A stretch of DNA of 57,448 bases from Nitrospirota bacterium (GTDB lineage Bacteria > Nitrospirota > Nitrospiria > Nitrospirales > UBA8639), in NCBI GenBank assembly GCA_027623995.1, contig JAQBUF010000015.1:1-57448 (forward strand). Direction: 5' to 3'. Shown here piece by piece: positions 18,070 to 26,840 of this stretch (its first letter is position 1; every line of letters starts with the position of its first letter). Both the position numbers and the translations under genes were made by a program. The notes under the pieces were generated by a model. It saw only the letters and a list, made by a program, of their open reading frames with translations, was not told where the DNA came from and did no database searches.

Positions 18070-18864
18070 TCACTTCAATGGTGGATCCTGGTTAACGGGA
18101 GCACCAAAGGTTTGAAATTTTTCATACAACTTCACATATTTGACAAAGGTATACATGCTGGCAAAACCACTCACGACAAATCCATGCATGCCATCGCAAA
18201 ACCCTTTTCGGGCCACAAAGTATTTATAAAAGGTAAACAACGGACGAACAATCAAATCCGTCCAATACACCCGCCGCTTACTTCGAGAGCGCTCCTGCGC
18301 AGCCAATGTCGTAAAGTTTCTAAACTTTCGAAAATGATCATTAATTGTTCGTTCAGTAAAATGCTCAAGCGGCTCGGCTAAATCGCCTCGTGGGCCTTCG
18401 AAGATAAACTTATTATGGGGCTCTTCATCATCAAGCTGCCCGACTCCATTTTTGAACAATCGTAACTGTCGATCAGGGTAACAGCCAGCATGTTTAATCC
18501 ATTTCCCATAATAATAATTTCGCCTTGGGACGGAATAGGCCACAGGCCCTTCGGGATTAGGTGACCTGAGAATGGCTTCCATTTCTTGACGCAACTCCGG
18601 TGTAATCCGCTCATCCGCATCAAGGATAAACACCCAATCCGACGTCGCCTGATGAATGGAAAAATTCTTTTGCTCCCCGAATCCTTTCCACGGACGTTGA
18701 AAAATTTTATGGGTAAATTGTTGACAAATTTCCATGGTGCGATCGGTGCTAAACGCATCAACGACAACAATTTCGTCCATCCATTTCGCGGTATCCAAAC
18801 ATTCCTGAATATTTTGCTCTTCGTTAAATACCACGATCGCACAGGATACCGTCTGCCTAGCCAT
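18070..18864 (-). CDS. WaaE/KdtX-like GT2 glycosyltransferase
   Basis: Inverting GT2 enzyme of about 264 residues, similar to the WaaE (KdtX) group that adds beta-1,4-glucose to the inner core heptose. Key points are AIVVFNEEQNIQECLDTAKW at the N-terminus, VVVDAFSTDRT, and the metal-binding DADERITPELRQEM (DxD-like). The C-terminal KYFVARKGFCDGMHGFVVS is a conserved end of this family. ATG 18864 is preferred over the frame's start at 18873 because family members begin close to it. Paralogue of the gene at 23172-23951. Confidence 0.85.
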   Translation of the reverse strand: MARQTVSCAIVVFNEEQNIQECLDTAKWMDEIVVVDAFSTDRTMEICQQFTHKIFQRPWKGFGEQKNFSIHQATSDWVFILDADERITPELRQEMEAILRSPNPEGPVAYSVPRRNYYYGKWIKHAGCYPDRQLRLFKNGVGQLDDEEPHNKFIFEGPRGDLAEPLEHFTERTINDHFRKFRNFTTLAAQERSRSKRRVYWTDLIVRPLFTFYKYFVARKGFCDGMHGFVVSGFASMYTFVKYVKLYEKFQTFGAPVNQDPPLK

Positions 18865-18927
18865 TCCGTTCACTCATCACCTTTATGATCTCCCCTGAAC
18901 CCCACATCGGATAGGAGGCCTTTTGCG

Positions 18928-20619
18928 TTATACATGTGAAAGGATGTCTTGTGAATTTTTCATCCCTGATCCAAGCGCTTTCCATTCGGAGCGGAGTAAC
19001 CGGCCGAGTGTTCGGCCTCGCCATTCCCGTTTTGCCGCAAAACGGAGAATATCGCGGCCATCACGTTCGTACCCTTCTTTCACCAACCTCCACCCAAGAT
19101 CCTCAAGTTCATTAGGACGTTCAAAACTTTCCCACCGCAACCAACGGTCATACAAGGAACGTTTCAACCATACAAGTTCTTTGCCCCAAGGTACTTCCAG
19201 TAGGACATCATGACAATCACTTTCTTTGGGTGAAACCGTGACGACAAAAGACTGTATCGACCCTTCACCTCCAACACCCACTCTCCCCTGGCTCCGAACC
19301 ATATGCCAGCCAAGAACAGTAAACAGATGCGCAACGGCATCCCAACTCCACCACAGCTCTCGATTCGTCCGGTCTAACAACATGGTATCAAAAGACGTTT
19401 CCCGAGAGATCCAATGCTCAAAAGAATAGGTAAGCAAGGTATCGGGTTGATCCGACGATTGCCAATTTTTGTCCAGCTGCAATTGCTTCTTCAGGAGAAT
19501 GAGCCCTTGAATAGTGATTGGAAGCATAGCTTCCTCGCCTCCCATCTGAAAAGGGATGGCCCCGTCCTCCTGACCATGCGTAAAACGAAAGAGAAGTCCA
19601 CACCGACAAAGATAGGCGGATTTGTCCTCATGCGAACCCAGCACATAAGGGATCTCTTCACACAACGGACATAAAGGAGGTGACGAAACGTGCAGCGCTT
19701 CTTCCACCAATGTTTGCACGGATTCCGCGGGGATCAAGGCCGTCCCATACACAAAAGGAGTCAAGTGAATGCGCCGAAACGGAGAATGCGGTTCCACCAG
19801 AAAAGGCGGGAACTTCCCCTGGGCCTGTAATCCAATAAGCGGCACATCAAAACAAGCCGCCACATGAGTTAATCCAGAATCTAATCCCACAAAACATTGA
19901 GCATGGGCGATGAGTGCCGCAACCAGGGGCAACGGTAAATCAAGCGCTTGGTAAATTCCAGGCCCCCCCAACGTGGCACACCCTGAGACACCCAATACCA
20001 AAATCGGCAGATTCAGTTTCTGCGTCAGATTCTGCCAGCAAGAAAGCTCCCAAGCTTTGTCGGCCCACGTCTGAGGTGCAATGGCGATATAATGGCCAGA
20101 TGGCAACCCCTGCGAGAGTAAGAATTGTTGCGCTTCCTTCATGACTGAAACAGGCAAAGGAAGAAATGGACGACATTGCTCCTTGGAAAGCTGAAGTCCA
20201 ATAGATCGTGCTTTGGTCGCTAGCCCTAGCTCTTTTCGAGCTAATTGATCCAGACACGTAAACCCTCCGATGGCCACAAAACCGGAGGACGCCTTAAGTT
20301 CAATCTGAATCTCCCGCATAACCCCACGGAACGTTTCCGAATATGATTGCTCTTTTTTCTTGGCCACCAACTCTCCTGAAGGCGCCGCCACATGGTACCG
20401 CCAGTCACACCGAGGCATCTCGGGAAGCAATACATACAACGACTTCCAGCGAGGATCGGCATACACAATCGGTTTTGCATGCGGGTACTGAAGTAGCACT
20501 TCATGCAAGAGTCGAAAATCATTCACCGTATCCCCCAACCCGGGACCAAGGATGAAATACAGATTCCCCTCGTACGATGGAGGCACATCAGGAATAGATA
20601 ATTTGAACGCTTCTAACAT
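18928..20619 (-). CDS. GT9-like glycosyltransferase with zinc-ribbon C-terminal extension
   Basis: Protein of 563 residues. Residues 1-310 are a GT9 (heptosyltransferase-type) domain, with LYFILGPGLGDTVNDFRLLH at the N-terminus and FVGLDSGLTHVAACFDVPLIG (cited in part: GLDSGLTHVAA, about 245-255) in the donor domain. After it comes a cysteine cluster, C317-x2-C320 and C338-x-C340, then about 220 residues I cannot assign. Normal GT9 enzymes end at about 340-390 residues, so this is a fusion or an extended form. Cysteine clusters like this are common at the N-terminus of SAM methyltransferases, but no SAM-binding glycine motif is visible. No good ribosome-binding site precedes ATG 20619. Confidence 0.75.
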   Translation of the reverse strand: MLEAFKLSIPDVPPSYEGNLYFILGPGLGDTVNDFRLLHEVLLQYPHAKPIVYADPRWKSLYVLLPEMPRCDWRYHVAAPSGELVAKKKEQSYSETFRGVMREIQIELKASSGFVAIGGFTCLDQLARKELGLATKARSIGLQLSKEQCRPFLPLPVSVMKEAQQFLLSQGLPSGHYIAIAPQTWADKAWELSCWQNLTQKLNLPILVLGVSGCATLGGPGIYQALDLPLPLVAALIAHAQCFVGLDSGLTHVAACFDVPLIGLQAQGKFPPFLVEPHSPFRRIHLTPFVYGTALIPAESVQTLVEEALHVSSPPLCPLCEEIPYVLGSHEDKSAYLCRCGLLFRFTHGQEDGAIPFQMGGEEAMLPITIQGLILLKKQLQLDKNWQSSDQPDTLLTYSFEHWISRETSFDTMLLDRTNRELWWSWDAVAHLFTVLGWHMVRSQGRVGVGGEGSIQSFVVTVSPKESDCHDVLLEVPWGKELVWLKRSLYDRWLRWESFERPNELEDLGWRLVKEGYERDGRDILRFAAKREWRGRTLGRLLRSEWKALGSGMKNSQDILSHV

Positions 20620-21036
20620 GAATGTCTTGCGTATGGAATTAACTCAACTGAGATATGAATATCTATAAGGCAGCTAAGGCCTGGGCAGCTTCAATTATGA
20701 CCATACCGAAAACATGGTTCTACCCCCTACCGCCATCCATTATGGATACAGGTAATTTTTTGCCCAGGCCTCTCTTTCCGGTAAGGGGCCTCCTCTTGTG
20801 TAGCTGCACGATCTTACCTGCCTTCGCCGAAGCGGCTTCGCGCAGGCAGGTCGTGCCCTTCCCACGCACCATGGCCCCATGATGCCCGAAAGAGGCAGCA
20901 TGAGATGCTGCAGCTACGAAACGAACCAATTCGCTCAAAAAGAGATGCGCCATTACCCACAAGGCGTGTGCCACGAAATTATTTGTACCTAATCGTATTG
21001 TGCTGCCAGAACCCAAAATTCTGTATGATCCTTCAA
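20620..21036. other. Intergenic region packed with inverted repeats
   Basis: 417 bp between two minus-strand glycosyltransferase genes with no believable gene. It contains at least four inverted repeats, listed separately. It may act as a terminator for the upstream gene and hold a promoter for the GT9 gene, or be an inserted miniature element. The open frames in it on both strands arise from the GC-rich repeat content. Confidence 0.6.
20677..20917. repeat. Nested inverted repeats, possible miniature element
   Basis: Pairs seen: AGGCCTGGGCA (20677-20687) with TGCCCAGGCCT (20761-20771); GTAGCTGC (20800-20807) with GCAGCTAC (20910-20917); ACCTGCCT (20816-20823) with AGGCAGGT (20844-20851), which encloses CGAAGC-G-GCTTCG (20828-20840); and GCAGCAT-GAG-ATGCTGC (20895-20911). 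Such density is far above the surroundings. It could be a REP/MITE-like insertion or a structured RNA. Confidence 0.7.
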
Positions 21037-21876
21037 TTATCCCCTAAACCCATGCCTCAACACTTCCTGATAAAACTTGGGATTGAGCCAACGATTCCTT
21101 CTGGAACGCAATCGAATGCCCGACTGCACCCGTGCCTGCATCACCCCTGGATGAGTCCCTCGATAGTCTTTGAGCACATCATAATTGGGGAACTCCGCCC
21201 GTATCGCCGCCATGACATCCATTTCTTCATCGGATAATCGCTCGCCATCATGCTTACTATATTGAAAACGCAGTTTTTCTCGCAGCACGTTTGGATCCTT
21301 GACCCATCCGTAATGAAACATTCGAGCCTTAATCAATCGACTACTCTTCTCACTTTTTAGCATTTTGGGGTTGCCTGGAGCCAAGAAATCACAACAATCT
21401 GTCGTCGAATGAATACCACGGTGATTCCGAACAATCCGCGTCGCCTTGCGATACATCCAAGGGTCCACAGTCCAATAGTCACCTTTAAAATGAACCATTC
21501 GAAATACCAGCCCAAGAATCTCGGGATTCTCATGGTGTGTACGCAGCGCCTCCTGGATGACGGGATAATCATCTTCATGAAGAACTTCATCCCCCTGGAC
21601 TAGCAAGGCCCAATCTCCTGTGCAATGCGACAAGGCCACATCCTGTTGAATGCCAAAAATGCGTCCATCCTTGCGGAGACTATCATCCCACACGGACTCA
21701 ACGATTCGGATCTTCTCCGACCCAATCGATTGAATCACACCCAGGGTATCATCCTCCGAGCGTCCGACGTTGACGACAAACTCATCTACGATTGGCAAGA
21801 CAGACGTAATCGCTTCCACAATCGGAAAATCATACTGAACCGCATTTCTAATAAATGTAAAACCGCTAACTTTCAT
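21037..21876 (-). CDS. GT2-like glycosyltransferase
   Basis: Protein of 279 residues with a GT-A fold outline. The N-terminus MKVSGFTFIRNAVQYDFPIV and FVVNVGRSEDDTLGVIQSI resemble GT2 enzymes that lack a classic start. A variant metal site may be QGDEVLHEDD (about residues 94-103) in place of DxD. The C-terminal half includes DYWTVDPWMYRKATRIVRN and HYGWVKDP, seen in family-2-like proteins that act on LPS or glycans. The sugar is unknown. 34 bp downstream of the GT4 gene on the same strand, so likely cotranscribed with it. Confidence 0.75.
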   Translation of the reverse strand: MKVSGFTFIRNAVQYDFPIVEAITSVLPIVDEFVVNVGRSEDDTLGVIQSIGSEKIRIVESVWDDSLRKDGRIFGIQQDVALSHCTGDWALLVQGDEVLHEDDYPVIQEALRTHHENPEILGLVFRMVHFKGDYWTVDPWMYRKATRIVRNHRGIHSTTDCCDFLAPGNPKMLKSEKSSRLIKARMFHYGWVKDPNVLREKLRFQYSKHDGERLSDEEMDVMAAIRAEFPNYDVLKDYRGTHPGVMQARVQSGIRLRSRRNRWLNPKFYQEVLRHGFRG

Positions 21877-21910
21877 CCTAGTATCCCATGATCAGAACCA
21901 TTCATGAACA

Positions 21911-23050
21911 TTACAGACGCCCACGTTTTTCGTGAAGGAGATCCTGATACAATGCCTCATTCTTCACCACCGTACTCTGTGAACTAAACGAATTCAGCAC
22001 CAGTGCTCGACCTTCACACGCCATGGTGGCTCCTCGTTCTGGATCTTCAACCAATTTCAAAATATAACTGGCCAATGCCTGAGGATCACCAGGAGAGACA
22101 AGAAACCCTGTCTCCTCATGATGAATGATATCCGGAATGCTGCCAATATTCGTGGCCACCACCGGCGTTTCCATGGCTAAGGCTTGCGGAATGGTTTGCG
22201 TTAATGTTTCCCCATCTGTTGAAGAAACCACAAAGATATCCAGAGCTGCCATGACTTCCGGCACATCCTCCCGATGCCCAGTCAAGATGAACCGTCCTTG
22301 CAGTTCCCATTGAGCAATCTTTGCTTCTAGGCGTTCTTGTTCAGGCCCATCGCCAACAATCACAAATCGACAGCTCGGAGATTCCGTGAGCACAATAGCG
22401 GCAGCTTCAATAAAATGGTCAAGGCCCTTGTAGCTCCGCAAAAAACACACGGCCCCAATCAAGCACTCCTCTTTTGTCACTCCCCATTCCTTTCGAAAGG
22501 AATCGCCTTCGATATTGGGAGAAAATCGTTCTACGTCAGCTCCTGTCGGGATGGCCACCACGTGGTGTTCAGGAAACTGGTGTTCTGCTAACAAATGCTT
22601 CCGAATCAACTCCCCGCCTGTTGTCACGATCCGATCCACCAGACGATGGTATAACACACGATTGATCGCATGCTTAGCAATGGGAGTGGATTTATGTCTC
22701 GACAATACCACCACAGGTTTTAGCGAAGAAAACCACGCGGCGAAGCTCCCAATCCAACTATCTCGGGATCCATGAGTATGAACCACCTCAATCTGATGTT
22801 TCTGAATAAGGGCACACATCCTAAAGATAGCCCATGGGTACAAGGCTTTGTGCATCGTCAGGGTATGACATAGCACCCCCCGTTCTTCGGCAGCCGTTTG
22901 CAACTGACTTCCAGCTTGGACAAGCAACACCACCACATGCCCACGCTTCTGAAGGCCTTCTACCAAAGCGAGCGTCGCATATTCCTGTCCGCCCAAGCCC
23001 ATGGAAGATTCCGTATGAAGAATGCGTAGGGCCTTCTCTTGGGACGTCAT
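21911..23050 (-). CDS. GT4-family glycosyltransferase
   Basis: Retaining GT-B enzyme of 379 residues. The acceptor loop is SSMGLGGQEYATLALVEGL near residue 15. VVHTHGSRDSWIG follows in the first domain. The donor domain shows LIGAVCFLRSYKGLDHFIEA, then IFVVSSTDGETLTQTIPQAL with the E-x7-like pattern, and VVATNIGSIPDIIHHEETGF. WaaG- or PimB-like function is possible; the specific sugar cannot be read from sequence. The start codon lies directly beside a CGTGAAG repeat block (23051-23077). Part of the LPS core block. Confidence 0.86.
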   Translation of the reverse strand: MTSQEKALRILHTESSMGLGGQEYATLALVEGLQKRGHVVVLLVQAGSQLQTAAEERGVLCHTLTMHKALYPWAIFRMCALIQKHQIEVVHTHGSRDSWIGSFAAWFSSLKPVVVLSRHKSTPIAKHAINRVLYHRLVDRIVTTGGELIRKHLLAEHQFPEHHVVAIPTGADVERFSPNIEGDSFRKEWGVTKEECLIGAVCFLRSYKGLDHFIEAAAIVLTESPSCRFVIVGDGPEQERLEAKIAQWELQGRFILTGHREDVPEVMAALDIFVVSSTDGETLTQTIPQALAMETPVVATNIGSIPDIIHHEETGFLVSPGDPQALASYILKLVEDPERGATMACEGRALVLNSFSSQSTVVKNEALYQDLLHEKRGRL

Positions 23051-23120
23051 GCGTGAAGCGTGATCCGTGAAGCGTGGAAGAAAGTAGGAAGTTTTATGTT
23101 CATCAACACTTCACGCTTCA
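23051..23120. repeat. CGTGAAG-type repeats with inverted copy
   Basis: The segment 23051-23077 contains two spaced copies of GTGAAGCGTG. An inverted copy, TCACGCTTCA at 23111-23120, pairs with TGAAGCGTGA at 23054-23063 (10 bp). It lies between two glycosyltransferase genes. The same motif recurs at 24004-24029 and 33860-33887. Confidence 0.75.
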
Positions 23121-23171
23121 TTACCATTGCCTGTTATCGGGAAAAGGCTGAACGATTCGGCAAACTTTTTC

Positions 23172-23951
23172 TCAATCCGTAGACTCCAACGGCTTCCGCG
23201 CAATTTCCCACAATTTTGCGTATTTCACAAAGGTATAATAGGCATACAAACCCGCCAAGATTAATCCGGGCTTTCGATCCAAAAATCCTTTTCGAAGAAT
23301 AAACATTTTAAAAAAGGTGAAGACGGGGTGAGTCACAAGTTGATGCCAATGAAATGGCTTATTTTGCTTGACCATTTCCATCGCTCGCAGGGACGAGTAC
23401 CGATCCATCTTCATCAAATACTGGTCAATATTCCGAAAGGGATATTGATCGACATGCTCCCGAAGATAGCCGATCGTTCCATCAAGGATATAGGTCTCGT
23501 GTACGAGATCCTCTCGGTACCGCATGCGGCCCGTGTGAAACAATTGCGGTTGCCGGTAATCCGGGTACCAGCCACTTCGACGAATCCACCGGCCAAGGAA
23601 ATAGTTCCGCCTTGGCACAAAATACGCATCAGCCTTTGGGCCCTGCTCAAGCGTTCTCCGAATTTCATCACGGATTTCAGGAGTGGCACGCTCATCTGTA
23701 TCCAAACTAAACACCCAGTCATGGGTGGCGTAGGCGGTCGCTTCATTCCGGAGTTTCCCGAAACCTACAAAATCGTTTTGGTAGACTTGATCCGTAAACT
23801 CTCGACTGATTTCCGCCGTCATATCCGTGCTATGAGAATCCACGACAATCAGTTCATCTGCCCAGGACAGACTCTCCAAACATGCGCGCATGTTGGGTTC
23901 ATCATTATAGGCAATCACGACAGCCGAAACTTTTATAGAAGACTCATTCAT
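23172..23951 (-). CDS. WaaE/KdtX-like GT2 glycosyltransferase (paralogue)
   Basis: GT2 enzyme of 259 residues, closely parallel in layout to the gene at 18070-18864. It has SAVVIAYNDEPNMRACLESL at the N-terminus, LIVVDSHSTDMTAEI, and the acid-rich LDTDERATPEIRDEI. The tail KMFILRKGFLDRKPGLILAG parallels the paralogue's ARKGFCDGMHGF. The pair probably glycosylates different positions of the inner core. The gap of 57 bp to the upstream waaC-like gene contains the CGTGAAG repeat. Confidence 0.85.
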   Translation of the reverse strand: MNESSIKVSAVVIAYNDEPNMRACLESLSWADELIVVDSHSTDMTAEISREFTDQVYQNDFVGFGKLRNEATAYATHDWVFSLDTDERATPEIRDEIRRTLEQGPKADAYFVPRRNYFLGRWIRRSGWYPDYRQPQLFHTGRMRYREDLVHETYILDGTIGYLREHVDQYPFRNIDQYLMKMDRYSSLRAMEMVKQNKPFHWHQLVTHPVFTFFKMFILRKGFLDRKPGLILAGLYAYYTFVKYAKLWEIARKPLESTD

Positions 23952-24003
23952 TCAAGATTAATCCATTTTCATGATAGGGAAAAAACCCAATGTCTTGTTC
24001 CCT

Positions 24004-24029
24004 ACGCTTCACGAATCACGCTTCACGCA
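24004..24029. repeat. CGTGAAG-type repeat at the 3' end of waaC-like gene
   Basis: On the minus strand this reads TGCGTGAAGCGTGATTCGTG and then AAGCGTAG, nearly the same as 23050-23077 in the opposite orientation. The repeat supplies the last codons (CVKRDS) and the TGA stop of the GT9 gene. Confidence 0.75.
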
Positions 24030-25133
24030 GGACATCCTCAAAAGACTCTCAGCTTGGGCCACAACATCCTCTACCAAAATTGACGTCAAGCATTCCAACT
24101 GTAGTTCATTCCGACACGTTCGCTGTCCACAAGGCCGGCACGCAAGAGGATGCATCAGAAGATGAGGCCCGGGTTGCCTACCATAGGGCCCCGTGGCCTC
24201 TGGATTCGTAGGGCCAAAAATCGTTAAGATTGGGGTTCTCCGAGCAGCGGCAATATGTAACGGTGCCGAATCATTCGTGATTAACAGCTGCACTTTATCA
24301 AAAATCACACTAAGCTGGCGAACGCGAGTTTTTCCCATGAAATTCACTAATCGAGAGCCCAATGCTGATTCAAATAACTGACTGACCGCTTGATCTTCCG
24401 TTCCAAGGAGAAGAATCTTGACATTGTCCATTTCCACTAAAGCTTGAGCGACTTGGACAAATCGATTTAAGGGCCAATTTTTAATGATTTGTCGAGTCAG
24501 TGGGGCAATCGCGACTAAGCGATCAACGTCCGTCACACCACTGGACTGCAACCAGCCGTCAACAATCTTGCGATCATCGTCATCGCTGGGCAAGTAAAAC
24601 TCCGGGGCATCACATTCTGCCCCAAGATATTTGGCGATAGCGAGATTTCGGTCCACCGCATGCATGTTCCACAATCGCCAAGACTGCCCTTTTGGTAGGG
24701 GCAGTTCCACGGGATGCGTATACAACCAAGGACTGCCTTCACGGCCTTGGGCAAATCCCACCACAACCGAAGCGCCAGACAATTTGGCAATGACGGCTGA
24801 TCGAAACAGTCCCTGCAAATCCACGACAAGATCAAATTTTTTGAGTCTGAGGAGTCGAATAATTCCCCACCACTTCGAGACTTCAAAATTTACGCGTACG
24901 ACCTCATTCAAGCATGGGTGACCGTCAAGAATTTCAGCCCACTGTTCTTTCACCAACCATGCGATCCAAGCCTTAGGGAATCTTGCTCGTAACGCAGCAA
25001 GCGTGGGCAAGGCATGAATGATGTCACCCAAGGAACTCGGTTTGATGATGAGGATTCGTTCAGGGTTGATATTCAACACCGCTCTGCACCAATCGCACTT
25101 GAGGACATCCAACGACCCTTCAGGAAGATCCAA
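24009..25133 (-). CDS. waaC: Lipopolysaccharide heptosyltransferase I-like (GT9)
   Basis: GT9 enzyme of up to 374 residues. It transfers the first L-glycero-D-manno-heptose to KDO of the inner core. ILIIKPSSLGDIIHALPTLA (from about residue 27) is the WaaC-type N-terminus. The donor domain contains IAPLTRQIIKNWPLNRF, LLITNDSAPLHIAAA and ILTIFGPTNPEATGPYG. The frame opens with TTG at 25133, 3 nt after the gmhB stop. Family alignment suggests a later start near residues 19-20 (GTG or TTG, 25079-25076), and the true start is unsettled. The last residues and stop codon come from an intergenic repeat, so the natural C-terminus may have been extended or cut there. Confidence 0.82.
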   Translation of the reverse strand: MDLPEGSLDVLKCDWCRAVLNINPERILIIKPSSLGDIIHALPTLAALRARFPKAWIAWLVKEQWAEILDGHPCLNEVVRVNFEVSKWWGIIRLLRLKKFDLVVDLQGLFRSAVIAKLSGASVVVGFAQGREGSPWLYTHPVELPLPKGQSWRLWNMHAVDRNLAIAKYLGAECDAPEFYLPSDDDDRKIVDGWLQSSGVTDVDRLVAIAPLTRQIIKNWPLNRFVQVAQALVEMDNVKILLLGTEDQAVSQLFESALGSRLVNFMGKTRVRQLSVIFDKVQLLITNDSAPLHIAAARRTPILTIFGPTNPEATGPYGRQPGPHLLMHPLACRPCGQRTCRNELQLECLTSILVEDVVAQAESLLRMSCVKRDS

Positions 25134-25136
25134 CCG

Positions 25137-25718
25137 TTAGGCAACTTCAGCCCCTTTGACATCATGAAGAATCCAATTCACCGCATCCAACAAACATTCA
25201 GCGACACATGCCACGGGAAGATGATTTGCTTGGATCATACGAAGCGCTTCTTCACAAGAGGGTCCTGTTTTCACCAGCAGTCCTTTAAGCTTCGCCTTAG
25301 CCGCAAGTTCAACATCGATATATTTATCACCCACCACATAGCTCTTTGCGAGACTGATGGGATATCGGGCGGATGCCTGCTCAATCATTCCAGGATTGGG
25401 TTTTCGACACCAACACGCATCATCGGGATGATGCGGGCAGACAAAAAAGTCATCGATCCAAGCCCCACCTTCACCCAGTTGGTCGCGCAAGTATTGATGA
25501 ATGGACTCTACGTCCGTCAGTGAAAAATACCCTCGCGCCAACCCGGACTGATTCGACACCACCATCACTCGTATTCCGGCATCATTGCATAGCTTAATCG
25601 CTGTGAGGGTATCAGGAAACAACACAAGTTCCTCTGGTGTTTTGATATAGCTCGTATCATGATTCAACGTACCATCGCGATCAAAAAATACCGTCGCCGT
25701 ATTTTGGTCTTTCGACAT
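25137..25718 (-). CDS. gmhB: D-glycero-D-manno-heptose 1,7-bisphosphate 7-phosphatase
   Basis: HAD-superfamily phosphatase of 193 residues acting in ADP-heptose synthesis. The nucleophile motif is VFFDRDGTLNHDTSY (DxDGT, residues about 12-16). The second motif is VVSNQSGLARGYF. The zinc-binding Cys/His loop typical of GmhB is CPHHPDDACWCRKPNPGM, containing three cysteines and two histidines. The last HAD motif is SYVVGDKYIDVELAAKA. The gene overlaps the waaF-like stop by 1 bp and precedes the waaC-like gene directly, as expected for a heptose-core operon. No other ADP-heptose gene (gmhA, hldE) is in the window. Confidence 0.93.
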   Translation of the reverse strand: MSKDQNTATVFFDRDGTLNHDTSYIKTPEELVLFPDTLTAIKLCNDAGIRVMVVSNQSGLARGYFSLTDVESIHQYLRDQLGEGGAWIDDFFVCPHHPDDACWCRKPNPGMIEQASARYPISLAKSYVVGDKYIDVELAAKAKLKGLLVKTGPSCEEALRMIQANHLPVACVAECLLDAVNWILHDVKGAEVA

Positions 25719-26809
25719 TAGGACTCCACCTGCAACGTGTTAGCAGGGGGAACGTCACGATCCTTCAGGACCTGTTGTGTAGCATGAACTACCTGCTCAA
25801 CCGTCACACCTGTCATGCAGCGATGATCGATGGGGCATTCCCGAAGTAAGCAGGGAGAACAATCCACAGGAGTTCTCACCACAACCGACCCAGATGCAAA
25901 GGGCGAGGTCGTGGTGTGATCAGTCGGCCCGAACACCGCAATCACGGGAAGACCCAACGCATTCGCGATATGCATGGGACCGGTATCATTGGTCAGAAAT
26001 ACCCGACATCGTTTGATCACGGCTTTTAATACACCAAGGGATGTTTTTCCTGAAAGGACTACAGGATGAGTCCGCATCAAACCTGCAATGTCATGACCTA
26101 AGGCTTCTTCCCCTGGTGCGCCAACAATGACACATTTCACTTCCCCAGCAACCTTACCTTCGGCTGTAAAATTTTCGATCACCTGATCGGCAGCCTCGGC
26201 AAAACGCTCGGGCAACCAACGCTTGGCTCCACCATACATCGAGCCAGGATTCAACCCGAGTAATTGGCAATTAGACGAAACCGCATGATCGGCTAGAAGC
26301 TGAACGGCTTGCGCCTCATCCTCTTTCGCAATATGTAATGTCGGAGGTTGCGAAGAGTACGTCGGACACAACGGACGAATCAATTCCTCATAATACCGAA
26401 CTTGGTGCAGTTTTTTCGTTTCAGGAGAAAGAGGAACCGTATGCGTCAATAACAACGATCTCCCATCGGTGGCATATCCATGCCGACATGGGATCCGTGC
26501 AAGCCATGCCACAAACGCGGCATCAAAGGAATTGGGAAACAACACCACCAGATCAAAACCCTTTAATTTGAGAGTCCTGGCAAGTCGCCACCTACCCATA
26601 ATCCCGGCATGCTGATTCTGAGATTCATCCACCATCGTGTCGTCTAGGCTGACATGGTCCCTCAACAGATTGGCCACAGCTGGACGGGCAAGGAAGGTGA
26701 TCTTCGCCGCAGGAAACGCCTCGCGAAGACCCTGCAATGCAGGAGTACACATCACCGCATCGCCAACCCAATTTGGTCCTCGAACGAGAATCCGTCGAAC
26801 GTGATCCAT
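25718..26809 (-). CDS. waaF: Lipopolysaccharide heptosyltransferase II-like (GT9)
   Basis: GT9 enzyme of about 363 residues that adds the second heptose of the inner core. The N-terminus reads RRILVRGPNWVGDAVMCTPA, the WaaF signature. The donor side shows LGLNPGSMYGGAKRWLPERF, VFLTNDTGPMHIANALG and VIAVFGPTDHTTTSPF, and the C-terminus has a cysteine cluster CSPCLLRECPIDHRCM like other WaaF proteins. The frame opens at 26884 inside lpxK, but ATG 26809 fits the family. A GTG at 26827, with AGGGG upstream, is an alternative and gives a better ribosome-binding site. Confidence 0.9.
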   Translation of the reverse strand: MDHVRRILVRGPNWVGDAVMCTPALQGLREAFPAAKITFLARPAVANLLRDHVSLDDTMVDESQNQHAGIMGRWRLARTLKLKGFDLVVLFPNSFDAAFVAWLARIPCRHGYATDGRSLLLTHTVPLSPETKKLHQVRYYEELIRPLCPTYSSQPPTLHIAKEDEAQAVQLLADHAVSSNCQLLGLNPGSMYGGAKRWLPERFAEAADQVIENFTAEGKVAGEVKCVIVGAPGEEALGHDIAGLMRTHPVVLSGKTSLGVLKAVIKRCRVFLTNDTGPMHIANALGLPVIAVFGPTDHTTTSPFASGSVVVRTPVDCSPCLLRECPIDHRCMTGVTVEQVVHATQQVLKDRDVPPANTLQVES

Positions 26810-26840
26810 CTGTATTTTTCTAGACACCTTGCCCCTTGAA

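Noticed and set aside
20655-21016. Overlapping frames on both strands in the repeat-rich gap
   Set aside because: They follow the inverted repeats and have no start signals or recognisable domains.
23328-24083. 251-codon plus-strand frame
   Set aside because: Antisense to a well-recognised GT2 gene and spans into the waaC-like gene; no family resemblance.
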